From assembly GCA_934486495.1 (NCBI GenBank), contig CAKSPW010000011.1, positions 1 to 43,809 on the forward strand: a stretch of DNA of 43,809 nucleotides. Direction: 5' to 3'. The notes below the pieces were generated by a model. The model had not been told where the DNA came from. It saw only the letters and a list, made by a program, of their open reading frames with translations, and did not search any database. The DNA comes from an uncultured Clostridia bacterium. GTDB lineage: Bacteria > Bacillota > Clostridia > UBA1381. The translations under genes and the position numbers were made by a program. Every line of letters begins with the position of its first letter. Within the stretch, counting starts at the first letter, position 1. Below, piece by piece: positions 31,761 through 39,258 of the stretch.

Positions 31761-32684
31761 TTATCTTCCGAATGCGCTCGGAACATTATGACCTCTCATA
31801 TAGTCCTCCGCACGCATTCTTCTGCTGCCGGCAAACTGAAGCTCGTGTATTATTATACTTCCGTCTTTGCAGGCAACCTCAAGTCCCTCGTTTTTAACAA
31901 TCCCGAGCACCTCGCCGGGTTCACCGTGTCCGTCCGCCCTTGACGCAGAAATTATTTTAACAACGCTGTCCGCACAATTTGTATATGCCATAGGCCATGA
32001 ATTCATTCCCCGAATAAAGCTGCACAGCTTGTCGCTTGTCATACTCCAGTCTATTTGCGCCATTTCCTTCTTTATAATAGGCACATAAGTCGCCTCGGAA
32101 TTATCTTGCGCCACAGGTGTTATTTCTCCCTTTTCAAGAAGCGACAGCGTTTTAATAAGCAGTTCTCCGCCGATTACGGCAAGTCTGTCAAAAAGCTCCG
32201 ATGCCGTTTCGTTTTCTCCTATCCGAGTCTGCTCCTTTAAAAGCATATCTCCCGTATCAAGCCCCTCGCCCATAAGCATGGTAGTTATTCCGGTATATTT
32301 CTCACCGTTTATAACCGCCCACTGAATAGGCGCGGCACCTCTGTATTTCGGAAGAAGCGAGCCGTGAACGTTCACACAGCCGTATTTTGGGAAATCAAGC
32401 ACTTCCTTCGGTAAAAGCTTCCCGTATGCCGCAACGCATATTATATCAGGCTTGAGCTCCTCAAGCGTTTGCGCAAGCTCGCCGTGTCTTAAGCTGACAG
32501 GCTGAAAAACCGGTATATTATTTTCAAGCGCAAGCTCCTTTACGGGCGACTGCGCCATTTTGTGACCTCTGCCTTTCGGCTTGTCGGGGTTTGTTACAAC
32601 GCCGACTGTTTCATGCTCGCTTTTTAAAAGCGCCTTTAAGCTTTCCGCCGCAAAATCCGGCGTACCCATAAACAGTATACGCAT
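31761..32684 (-). CDS. fmt: Methionyl-tRNA formyltransferase
   Basis: This 307-aa enzyme formylates initiator Met-tRNA using 10-formyl-tetrahydrofolate. The N-terminal formyltransferase fold shows FMGTPDFAAESLKALL, the catalytic VNVHGSLLPKYRGAAPIQWA near residue 105-125 (Asn, His) and MGEGLDTGDMLL near 136 (Asp). The C-terminal OB domain follows from about 205. Start and stop overlap def by one base in TAATG, indicating coupling. The order def-fmt is conserved because formylation and deformylation work as a pair. Confidence 0.96.
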   Translation of the reverse strand: MRILFMGTPDFAAESLKALLKSEHETVGVVTNPDKPKGRGHKMAQSPVKELALENNIPVFQPVSLRHGELAQTLEELKPDIICVAAYGKLLPKEVLDFPKYGCVNVHGSLLPKYRGAAPIQWAVINGEKYTGITTMLMGEGLDTGDMLLKEQTRIGENETASELFDRLAVIGGELLIKTLSLLEKGEITPVAQDNSEATYVPIIKKEMAQIDWSMTSDKLCSFIRGMNSWPMAYTNCADSVVKIISASRADGHGEPGEVLGIVKNEGLEVACKDGSIIIHELQFAGSRRMRAEDYMRGHNVPSAFGR

Positions 32685-33163
32685 TATTCCGCTACCTCAT
32701 TCTCAAAATTTATCTGTTTTTCCTCCGGAGATACCCTGTCTATAAACAAAACACCGTCCAAATGGTCGTATTCATGGCAAAACGCTCTGGCAACCAAGCC
32801 CTCCGCCGTTTTTGTAAACTCGTTGCCGTCTCTGTCATACGCTTTGAGCGTAACTTGGTTCGGACGAGTAACCTCATACCATTCACCGGGAATACTCAAG
32901 CATCCCTCAGTCGCGGTCTGTTCACCGCTTTGGCTTATTATCTGCGGATTTACCGCTTCAATTTTCTCACCTTCAAAATCAACAATAAAAACTCTCTTTA
33001 AAATCCCAACCTGAGGTCCGGCAAGTCCGACGCCGTCGTTATCTAAAAGAGTGTCATGCATATCGTCGAGTAATATGTGCAGCTTTTTATCGAAATTTTT
33101 AACTTCCTTACTTGTTTTTCTCAAAATCGGATCTCCGATTTCCCTTATTTCTCTGATTGCCAT
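32684..33163 (-). CDS. def: Peptide deformylase
   Basis: This 159-aa metalloenzyme removes the N-formyl group from new proteins. The three family motifs are present: GVGLAGPQVG near residue 43, EGCLSIPGEW near 86 (metal-binding Cys) and the HEYDH motif near 129 (two metal-binding His and the catalytic Glu). The ATG at 33163 fits the ribosome binding site AGGTG; an in-frame GTG three codons earlier overlaps it. It is the first gene of a long operon driven by the TTGACA/TAGAAT promoter upstream. priA and coaBC, common upstream neighbours, are not present before the tRNA gene. Confidence 0.95.
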   Translation of the reverse strand: MAIREIREIGDPILRKTSKEVKNFDKKLHILLDDMHDTLLDNDGVGLAGPQVGILKRVFIVDFEGEKIEAVNPQIISQSGEQTATEGCLSIPGEWYEVTRPNQVTLKAYDRDGNEFTKTAEGLVARAFCHEYDHLDGVLFIDRVSPEEKQINFENEVAE

Positions 33164-33249
33164 TTTAATCACCTATTCCGCCGTATTCGGCTTAATCAAT
33201 AAATCGGTTTTTACCGCAATATGCGGCAGTACACCTAATTATAATTACT

Positions 33250-33278
33250 ATTCTATCACTTTTTCGCCCCGTTGTCAA
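33250..33278 (-). promoter_or_regulatory. Predicted promoter of the def-fmt operon
   Basis: On the minus strand a perfect TTGACA (33273-33278), a 17-bp spacer and TAGAAT (33250-33255) lie 87 bp before def. The leader contains a small stem CCGCA/TGCGG. Confidence 0.8.
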
Positions 33279-33393
33279 CAAAATAATTTATTTATATACA
33301 GCTTTATCATAACTTTAAAATGATTTGTTTATAAAATATAAATATATGTGAAAAATGATGATTAAAAAAGCTACAATTTGTGCAAATTTCATA

Positions 33394-33422
33394 TTGACTA
33401 CAAATTAAATGTATGTTATAAT
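33394..33422 (+). promoter_or_regulatory. Predicted promoter of tRNA-Leu
   Basis: TTGACT (33394-33399), a 17-bp spacer and a perfect TATAAT (33417-33422) lie 28 bp before the tRNA. The 115 bp between this promoter and the def promoter are AT-rich and show nothing else. Confidence 0.85.
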
Positions 33423-33450
33423 TAATATGTTGTCGTCGGACAGCAATTAT

Positions 33451-33537
33451 GCCGATGTGGTGGAATTGGCAGACGCGCGGGACTCAAAATCCCGTGGTAG
33501 CGATACCGTGTGGGTTCGACCCCCACCATCGGCACCA
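33451..33537 (+). tRNA. tRNA-Leu (anticodon CAA)
   Basis: This 87-nt class II tRNA has the acceptor stem GCCGATG/CATCGGC and an encoded CCA end. The anticodon arm has loop CTCAAAA, anticodon CAA at 33485-33487, which reads UUG. It has a long variable arm typical of leucine tRNAs and a T arm with GGTTCGACC. It is followed at once by a strong terminator and then by a transposon-associated gene, so its 3' end may be an old integration site. Confidence 0.97.
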
Positions 33538-33540
33538 GTC

Positions 33541-33588
33541 AAAATCTTATAAGCACTTATAACTTAAGTGTTTATAAGATTTTTTTTA
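33541..33588 (+). terminator. Strong intrinsic terminator after tRNA-Leu
   Basis: The left arm (33541-33559, AAAATCTTATAAGCACTTA) and the right arm (33564-33583) pair almost perfectly, with one G-U, over about 19 bp. A run of eight Ts follows. Confidence 0.93.
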
Positions 33589-33602
33589 TGTTTCAAAAAA
33601 GG

Positions 33603-33624
33603 GGCTGTTTAAAAGGCAACAGCC
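33603..33624. repeat. Short inverted repeat next to the tRNA terminator
   Basis: GGCTGTT (33603-33609) and AACAGCC (33618-33624) form a 7-bp inverted repeat. On the minus strand it is followed by CCTTTTTT, so it could be a minus-strand terminator or the edge of a mobile element. Confidence 0.4.
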
Positions 33625-33687
33625 AGATAAGGAAGTAATTTTGAAAAATATTTAAAAATAGCTGAAATGGCATAGCAAAGGCAAAAG

Positions 33688-33733
33688 TTAAAGTTGAAGA
33701 CTCAGTAAAATGGGTTTTCAGCTTTAATTTTTT
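33688..33733 (+). terminator. Intrinsic terminator upstream of tnpV
   Basis: TTAAAGTTGAAGAC (33688-33701) and GTTTTCAGCTTTAA (33714-33727) pair over 14 bp with two G-U pairs, followed by six Ts. There is no gene before it on this strand except the tRNA, which already has its own terminator. It may end a small RNA or be a leftover of an inserted element. Confidence 0.7.
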
Positions 33734-33806
33734 GTTCGCACATTCGTCAAAGTAAATGCTTTCTGATAAAATGAAGATACCAAATTTGAAGGAGGGCGAT
33801 TACGCT

Positions 33807-34199
33807 ATGAAAGAAAGATTTACTGAAAACAGAATTGAGTATGTGAGAAATGGTGATTATTACATTACAAACCTTACTGTTCCAGATAACAAGATTTACA
33901 GCATCGGGAAATATGGCAGGATGCACGCAAAATTCATCAAAGAGGACAGACCTTGTTTTTATACTACAAAGATGCTTGACGGAACTTGGCTTGCATATCT
34001 TTCAGAAATTGACACATCTGCAAAAGAAATGGTTGACAGGTTGATTAAAGAATTGATTGCTAAAAGAGGTATCACCGAAGAACTCAAAGCCAATGACCAA
34101 CTTGCTTGGATTTCTGCTATGGAGCAAATAAAACACACCGCAGAAGAAATTGTTTTTGAGAACATAGTTTATTCAAAAAAACAGTTCAAAATGAATTAA
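33807..34199 (+). CDS. tnpV: TnpV-family transposon-encoded protein
   Basis: This 130-aa protein matches my memory of the TnpV family, common on transposons of gut Clostridia: start MKERFTENRIEYVRNGDYYI, then NLTVPDNKIYSIGKYGRMH, and later EELKANDQLAWISAMEQI and AEEIVFENIVYS. TnpV is carried on mobile elements, and its function is not well known. The ATG at 33807 is preceded by GGAGGG; the frame is open 17 codons further upstream without a ribosome binding site. No transposase or integrase is adjacent, so this is probably the remainder of an element inserted beside the tRNA gene. Confidence 0.75.
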   Translation: MKERFTENRIEYVRNGDYYITNLTVPDNKIYSIGKYGRMHAKFIKEDRPCFYTTKMLDGTWLAYLSEIDTSAKEMVDRLIKELIAKRGITEELKANDQLAWISAMEQIKHTAEEIVFENIVYSKKQFKMN

Positions 34200-34220
34200 A
34201 TAATTATATTCATTATATCA

Positions 34221-34385
34221 ATGTATATTTCTCCACTTTCATATATTCTTCAAATGTGGAGAGATAATCTGTACCTTGCTATACTACCGGCAAAGCTCAT
34301 AGCTGTTGTCAAGAGTCTCATGGGTAATACTTATTTTATTGAGTTTCAAAATAGCTTATGCTATACCGAGACAAGAGCTAAATAA
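34221..34385 (+). CDS. Small open reading frame after tnpV, doubtful
   Basis: A 54-codon frame (ATG at 34221, also ATG at 34254) ends inside the left arm of the following terminator. Its product would include MWRDNLYLAILPAKLIAVVK. There is no good ribosome binding site, and I recognise no family. It may be a decayed part of the same mobile element, or chance. Confidence 0.2.
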   Translation: MYISPLSYILQMWRDNLYLAILPAKLIAVVKSLMGNTYFIEFQNSLCYTETRAK

Positions 34386-34419
34386 AAATCTGCATTATAG
34401 AAAAATGCAGATTTTTATT
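34381..34419. terminator. Bidirectional intrinsic terminator between tnpV and the SLH-cohesin gene
   Basis: AATAAAAATCTGCAT (34381-34395) and ATGCAGATTTTTATT (34405-34419) form a perfect 15-bp stem with a 9-nt loop. Both strands end in T-rich runs, so it can stop tnpV transcripts and those of the minus-strand surface-protein operon, which ends at 34436. Confidence 0.93.
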
Positions 34420-34435
34420 GAATGTGCAGACATAC

Positions 34436-35542
34436 TTATTCTTGTATAAATCTTACTATAATTGCTGCCATTTCCGCACGTGAAGCGTAGTTTTGTGGAA
34501 AAATATTACCAGTATCGTCACCAGTTATAATCTTTTTCGAAATACAATAACGCATTGCATTGATTGCCCAATCAGAGATTTGTACTGCATCCGGATAGGG
34601 CAACATACCTGCTGCATTTGTGATATTATCAACATTTACGTCTTTATATTTCGCATACCGATATAACATTGTTGCTATCTGTTCACGGGTTATATAATCA
34701 TTCGGAGCAAACTCTGTTTCGGATATACCGCTGATAATTTTATTTTCATATCCCCACGCTACAGCGTCCGCATACCACGCACTGTCATCAACATCCACAA
34801 AAACAGATTGCCCTTTCACTTTAGGTATATCGCTTATTCTGTGCATAACCGTTATAAACATCGCGCGGGTAAGCTTACTACTCGGTTCAAAGCTGTTTTC
34901 CGACATTCCCTGCATAAGACCCGATTCATAGGCTGACATTACAAAATCATAAAACCAGTCTGTTTCGTTTACATCCGAAAAAATATTTGGTTTTGCTTCT
35001 ATTTTCTTTTCATCATTCGCATTTTTAGAATTGCTGCTTTTTCCCATGTTTCCGGAGTTTCGATAATTTGACGAATTGCTCGGTTTGTATGTAATCTTGC
35101 AGTTATCACTCGTAACACTAATTTTATTTCCATTACTATCTGCAAGCTTGGGAGTATCTATCACGATATTCGTTTCAAAATTACTGTTTTCAATCGGTAT
35201 AAATGATACAGCAAACAGTTCTCCGCCTTTTGTCAAATTCTCTGTCCCTGCCCACGAAAAACGAGCTGTGTCATTTTTGTATGTAAGATTTACAAAATAT
35301 GAATATGGTGATAGCAATTCGGATTGCTTGTAAGACGTAATTTTCAATTTTGTGCTGTCATAAATTAAATTAAAGCTACCGCCACATGAATTTGAGTTAT
35401 CACTTATGTTTACTGTAACGACTAAATTTCCGGATGTATCCATTGAAGATTGTAATGGCAATATTGCTGCCTGTTCATCTGCAAAAGCAGATGAACAGGT
35501 TATCAGCATTATTACCGACAACAGTATCAATATTTTTTTCAT
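34436..35542 (-). CDS. Cohesin-domain cell-surface anchor protein with three SLH domains
   Basis: This 368-aa secreted protein has a signal peptide (1-21, cut near AFA), one cohesin-like beta-sandwich (about 26-155, with CGGSFNLIYDSTKLKI and WAGTENLTKGGELFAVSF), a Ser/Asn-rich linker (about 156-188), and three SLH repeats at about 190-235, 250-300 and 315-368. SLH repeats bind wall polysaccharide; cohesins bind dockerins. The arrangement is that of cellulosome anchoring scaffoldins, here reduced to one cohesin. The ATG at 35542 follows AAAGGA. It lies 29 bp after the LRR-cohesin gene and ends the operon. Dockerin binding is inferred, not shown. Confidence 0.88.
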   Translation of the reverse strand: MKKILILLSVIMLITCSSAFADEQAAILPLQSSMDTSGNLVVTVNISDNSNSCGGSFNLIYDSTKLKITSYKQSELLSPYSYFVNLTYKNDTARFSWAGTENLTKGGELFAVSFIPIENSNFETNIVIDTPKLADSNGNKISVTSDNCKITYKPSNSSNYRNSGNMGKSSNSKNANDEKKIEAKPNIFSDVNETDWFYDFVMSAYESGLMQGMSENSFEPSSKLTRAMFITVMHRISDIPKVKGQSVFVDVDDSAWYADAVAWGYENKIISGISETEFAPNDYITREQIATMLYRYAKYKDVNVDNITNAAGMLPYPDAVQISDWAINAMRYCISKKIITGDDTGNIFPQNYASRAEMAAIIVRFIQE

Positions 35543-35571
35543 TGTAATTCCTTTCATATAAAACAATGTAA

Positions 35572-38500
35572 TTATTTATACAGCATTTTTACATCGGATA
35601 ACGGACACATCACCTCGTTCCAAATAAACACTTTAACACACTGTCCGGGCACTATTTCTTTATCAAAAACAATGTCATACGGAACTTCATTATTTTTTAC
35701 ATCCGTACATTTTAATTGAATGAGCTTGTTATTTGTATCATATACTGCCACATACATTTTTCCGGTATAATCTTCGTTGGAAGTTACAACAACAGAAACA
35801 GTTTTGTTATCTGTTCCAAATGTGGGTTCGGTGACAAATTCTTTATCCGGAGCTGCACTTTCGGCGGTCATAAGCGCCAAAACTCCATCGCTTTGCACAC
35901 ATTTCATTTTCAACGCATTATCATCCGCTATTTTTAGTTTTTCAAGACTGAAATAAGCAGTATCCTTGTTAGTGTCGTCTAAAATTCTAAACTGCGCAGT
36001 TAAGATTTCTCCGCCGCCGTCAAGCTTTTTAGAACCTGCCCAAACAGTTCTTACCTTGTTAGCAGCATATGTGTCATTGACAATCGGATTCGCTTTGCTT
36101 ATATAGGAACCGTTTTCGACCGACATAAGCTCAACAGCAGTATTGTCATACACAAGATTAAAGCTTCCGCCGGCGGAACCGGAGTTTTCCGATATATTAA
36201 CCGAAACAGTTGTAATATCACCTTTGTTTCCGGTTAAATTTGTCTGAACACTCACATATGGTATATCAGGATCTGCTATTGTATATGAGAATGATGCAAC
36301 TTCACTGTCAAGCATACCATTCTTAAGTGCTATTGCTTTTATTTTTACAGCAGAATTTATCTGTATCGGTTCAGTGTATAACGGACTGTCCTTTGTCGGT
36401 GCCGATCCGTCTGTTGTATAATGAATCTGAGCGCCGCGTGTTGCACATAAAAGCAACACATTAGCCCCTTCCTTAACCGCACCGCTTAAGATACTTGCAA
36501 TCGGTTTGGAGACTGAATCCTGCATGGACGATATCACATTTACAATGCATGTTGCAATTCGACCGCCGTCCTCAGCCGTAGCAATAATGACCGCTGTTCC
36601 CGGCGCAATTGCCTGAACTGTTCCATTTTCAACCGTTGCCACTTTGCTGTTATTTGTAGACCATGTAATCGTTTTGTTTGTTGCATTGCTCGGCGAGATT
36701 GTTGCGGTCAGTGTGTCTGTATATCCTTCAACTATGGTCAATGTGCTTTGATTTAAGCTGATGCTTTTTACCGGTACATTTGCCGCTGTTACCGTAACGG
36801 CGCAGTATGCAGTGTGACTGCCGTCTTTTGTTTTTGCTACAATGACTGCCGTTCCTTGCGATACGGCCGTTATTGTTCCATTCTCAACTGTTGCAACATT
36901 TTCATTGTTTGATGACCATAAAACGGTCTTATCTGTTGCATTTTCAGGGAATACAGAAGCATTAATCTTGACTGACGTTCCCTCCGCAATTGAAAGTTCT
37001 GTTTTATCAAGCGTTATATCGCTGACAGCTATTGGCAACACCGTAACAGTACATTGGGCAGTAAATCCGCCCACCTCCGTAGTTGCGGTAACAATAGCAG
37101 TTCCGATTGATTTTGCTGTGACATTGCCGTTTTCGTCAACAGACACAACATCATTGTCGTCAGACGACCATTTTACATTTTTATTTTCTGCTGTTTCGGG
37201 GATAACTGTTGCTGTGAGTTTTTCGCTTGATCCAATTTTGAGAGAAACTTCCGATTTGTCAAGACTTACCCCGGTAACAGGCACCGGAAGAACATTAACA
37301 GAACACTCTGAACTATATTGACCATCTTCTGTAATTACTTTAATTTTAGTTGTACCTACGCGTTTTGCTGTAATTATTCCATTTTCTACACTTGCAATAT
37401 TGTTATCATCAGATGACCATATTAAATTTTTATTTGTTGCATTACCCGGAGATATCTCTGCTATTAAAGTTTCTGTTTCCCCTGATATGATGTCAATGCT
37501 GTTCCTGTTCAGCGAAACGCTCTTGACTTTTACAGGTTGAACTACTGTAACAACGCAGGTAGCTTTATAACCCCCGTCATCAGAAGTAGCTACTATTATT
37601 GCTGTCCCTGCAGCTATTCCCTTCACTATACCATCTTCAACAATTGCTACGGCAGGTTTGCTCGAAGTCCATTTTAATTTTTTATTTGTTGCGTTTTCCG
37701 GCGTATAGATTACATTTATTGTTTCAGATGCACCCGCATCAAGATTTAACTTGGTTTTATCAAATTTAATTCCAGCTAATGGGTATAACTGTTCTACTGA
37801 TACTACACAAATAGCCGTCATTTCATTATCTAAACTAATTGCTTTGATATTAGTTGTGCCGGGCGAAATTGCTGTTATCACACCATTTTCCACTTTTGCA
37901 ATATTTTCATTATCAGATAACCATATTATTTCTTTATTAGTTGCATCTTGCGGAAGTATCGTTGCAGTAATAGTTTCTGATTTGCCTTGCACAATACTCA
38001 ATGCTGTTTTGCTTAGGGATATACTTTGCACGTGAATAGGCTCAACAACTGTAACAACGCATGCATCCATGCAGATGTCATTTTCGTCTTCTGCTATAAT
38101 AACGGTTGTCCCCTCTGCAACCCCTTTTACAAGACCAGTACTATCTACAGTTGCAATACGTTCATCATCGGATACCCATTTAATTTTTTTGAATTCCGCA
38201 GACTGTGGTTTAATTGAGGCTGTCAACAATTGTTCATATCCATTGTATATTGTTAATTCATTTTTTGAAAGTTCAATACTCTCTATTTGGCTTTCACCAC
38301 AATTGGTAATTACATTAATACCGTTCAAACTTGTACTTTTTGATAAATTAGACCATTCTTCATCATTCCCCTCATAGTAAATGGTTAGATTGCTACAGCC
38401 TACAAACACAGAAGTATTTCGAAAAGCTGTAACTGTCTTGGGAATGTAGAGTTTTTTCAAATTATTACATCCCCAAAAAGCTGCATATTCGATTTCCGTT

Positions 38501-39192
38501 ATACTATTCGGAATAATATATACATCCGATTTTTTATTTGGATAGCAATACAACCTACTACCATTTGCCAATACCCCATCAATATCCCTATAGCGAGGAT
38601 TATCTGACGAAACATTTATTGATTTTAGAGCATAGCAATTAATAAAGACGCCTTCCCATAAGTCGACATTTTTAGGAATAAATATTGTTTCTAAAGCTTC
38701 GCAATTCATAAAAGCTCCTGATTTAATATCAGTAACACCTTCTGGAATATTAATATATTTAAGATTTTTACACCCATAAAAAGCTCTGTTGGGTATTTCT
38801 TTTATGTTTTCAGAAATCCTTATTTTTTCTATATTTTCACAATTAGAAAACGCATATTCTCCTATTTGTACAATGGAATCAGGAATGATTATTTCTTTTA
38901 CATTATTAAGTTTGCTAAAGCACCAAGAACTTAAGCTTGTTATTTTTTCGCTAATAATAATGTTTAAAATTTTATTCCTATATTCATATGCAGTCCATGG
39001 TGGAGATCCATTTCCATAATCTTGCATCTTACCACTGCCACCTATAGTAAGCGTACCCTCGCTATCCAATGTCCACGCTGCATTATCCCCACAGCTTCCC
39101 GAAGCAATCGTTTCCGCAAAAACTATATTCACCGGTAACAAAGACAACAACATCGTCAGCACAATTAATGCCGAGTATAATCTTTTTTTCAA
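35572..39192 (-). CDS. BspA-type LRR surface protein with seven Ig-like (Big_2) domains and a cohesin
   Basis: This 1206-aa secreted protein has a signal peptide (1-26, ending IVFAE), BspA/TpLRR leucine-rich repeats (about 28-298, e.g. IPDSIVQIGEYAFSNCENIE) and seven tandem bacterial Ig-like Big_2 domains (about 298-885, each with an LTATISPxNATNK-like core and a GTAIIVATT-like strand). A chitobiase C-terminal-like module follows (about 890-968, IHYTTDGSAPTKDSPLY), then a cohesin (about 972-1100, AGGSFNLVYDNTAVEL) and a C-terminal beta domain. TTG at 39192 is the start, with GAGGTG 6 bases upstream; an ATG 18 codons earlier falls in a palindromic region. LRR/Big_2 proteins are typically adhesins. 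No catalytic domain is visible. Confidence 0.87.
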   Translation of the reverse strand: MKKRLYSALIVLTMLLSLLPVNIVFAETIASGSCGDNAAWTLDSEGTLTIGGSGKMQDYGNGSPPWTAYEYRNKILNIIISEKITSLSSWCFSKLNNVKEIIIPDSIVQIGEYAFSNCENIEKIRISENIKEIPNRAFYGCKNLKYINIPEGVTDIKSGAFMNCEALETIFIPKNVDLWEGVFINCYALKSINVSSDNPRYRDIDGVLANGSRLYCYPNKKSDVYIIPNSITEIEYAAFWGCNNLKKLYIPKTVTAFRNTSVFVGCSNLTIYYEGNDEEWSNLSKSTSLNGINVITNCGESQIESIELSKNELTIYNGYEQLLTASIKPQSAEFKKIKWVSDDERIATVDSTGLVKGVAEGTTVIIAEDENDICMDACVVTVVEPIHVQSISLSKTALSIVQGKSETITATILPQDATNKEIIWLSDNENIAKVENGVITAISPGTTNIKAISLDNEMTAICVVSVEQLYPLAGIKFDKTKLNLDAGASETINVIYTPENATNKKLKWTSSKPAVAIVEDGIVKGIAAGTAIIVATSDDGGYKATCVVTVVQPVKVKSVSLNRNSIDIISGETETLIAEISPGNATNKNLIWSSDDNNIASVENGIITAKRVGTTKIKVITEDGQYSSECSVNVLPVPVTGVSLDKSEVSLKIGSSEKLTATVIPETAENKNVKWSSDDNDVVSVDENGNVTAKSIGTAIVTATTEVGGFTAQCTVTVLPIAVSDITLDKTELSIAEGTSVKINASVFPENATDKTVLWSSNNENVATVENGTITAVSQGTAVIVAKTKDGSHTAYCAVTVTAANVPVKSISLNQSTLTIVEGYTDTLTATISPSNATNKTITWSTNNSKVATVENGTVQAIAPGTAVIIATAEDGGRIATCIVNVISSMQDSVSKPIASILSGAVKEGANVLLLCATRGAQIHYTTDGSAPTKDSPLYTEPIQINSAVKIKAIALKNGMLDSEVASFSYTIADPDIPYVSVQTNLTGNKGDITTVSVNISENSGSAGGSFNLVYDNTAVELMSVENGSYISKANPIVNDTYAANKVRTVWAGSKKLDGGGEILTAQFRILDDTNKDTAYFSLEKLKIADDNALKMKCVQSDGVLALMTAESAAPDKEFVTEPTFGTDNKTVSVVVTSNEDYTGKMYVAVYDTNNKLIQLKCTDVKNNEVPYDIVFDKEIVPGQCVKVFIWNEVMCPLSDVKMLYK
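36540..38300 (-). repeat. Seven tandem Big_2-encoding units of about 250 bp
   Basis: Within the LRR gene seven units of about 83 codons each are clear at protein level: each has a SISLxKTxLxI start, an NATNKxxxWSS middle and a VENGxxTAxxxGTAxIxA end. Units 5-7 are more GC-rich and more alike; units 1-4 are more divergent and AT-rich. Tandem duplication followed by divergence is the simplest explanation. Confidence 0.85.
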
Positions 39193-39211
39193 TTTGTTCA
39201 CCTCATTTTTC

Positions 39212-39246
39212 TGCGCATATGCGCACGTATCGGTACGCATATGCAC
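39212..39246. promoter_or_regulatory. Tandem palindromes before the LRR-cohesin gene
   Basis: TGCGCATATGCGCA (39212-39225) is a 14-bp perfect palindrome. A second GCATATGC (39237-39244) lies 14 bp further on. On the minus strand the two copies can also pair with each other over about 11 bp (GCATATGCGTA with the matching TACG..CGCATATGC). They fill the gap between the dockerin gene and the LRR gene. They could be two operator sites or one RNA hairpin that separates the two parts of the transcript. Confidence 0.55.
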
Positions 39247-39258
39247 ATTTTAGATTCA

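Noticed and set aside
36842..37321. 159-codon plus-strand open frame with repeated Val/Thr-rich stretches
   Set aside because: It lies opposite the Big_2 repeats, and its repetition only mirrors those repeats.
36540..38300. Regular repeats that could suggest a CRISPR array
   Set aside because: The period is about 250 bp and the repeats are clear in the protein; they are Ig-like domain units, and there are no cas genes.
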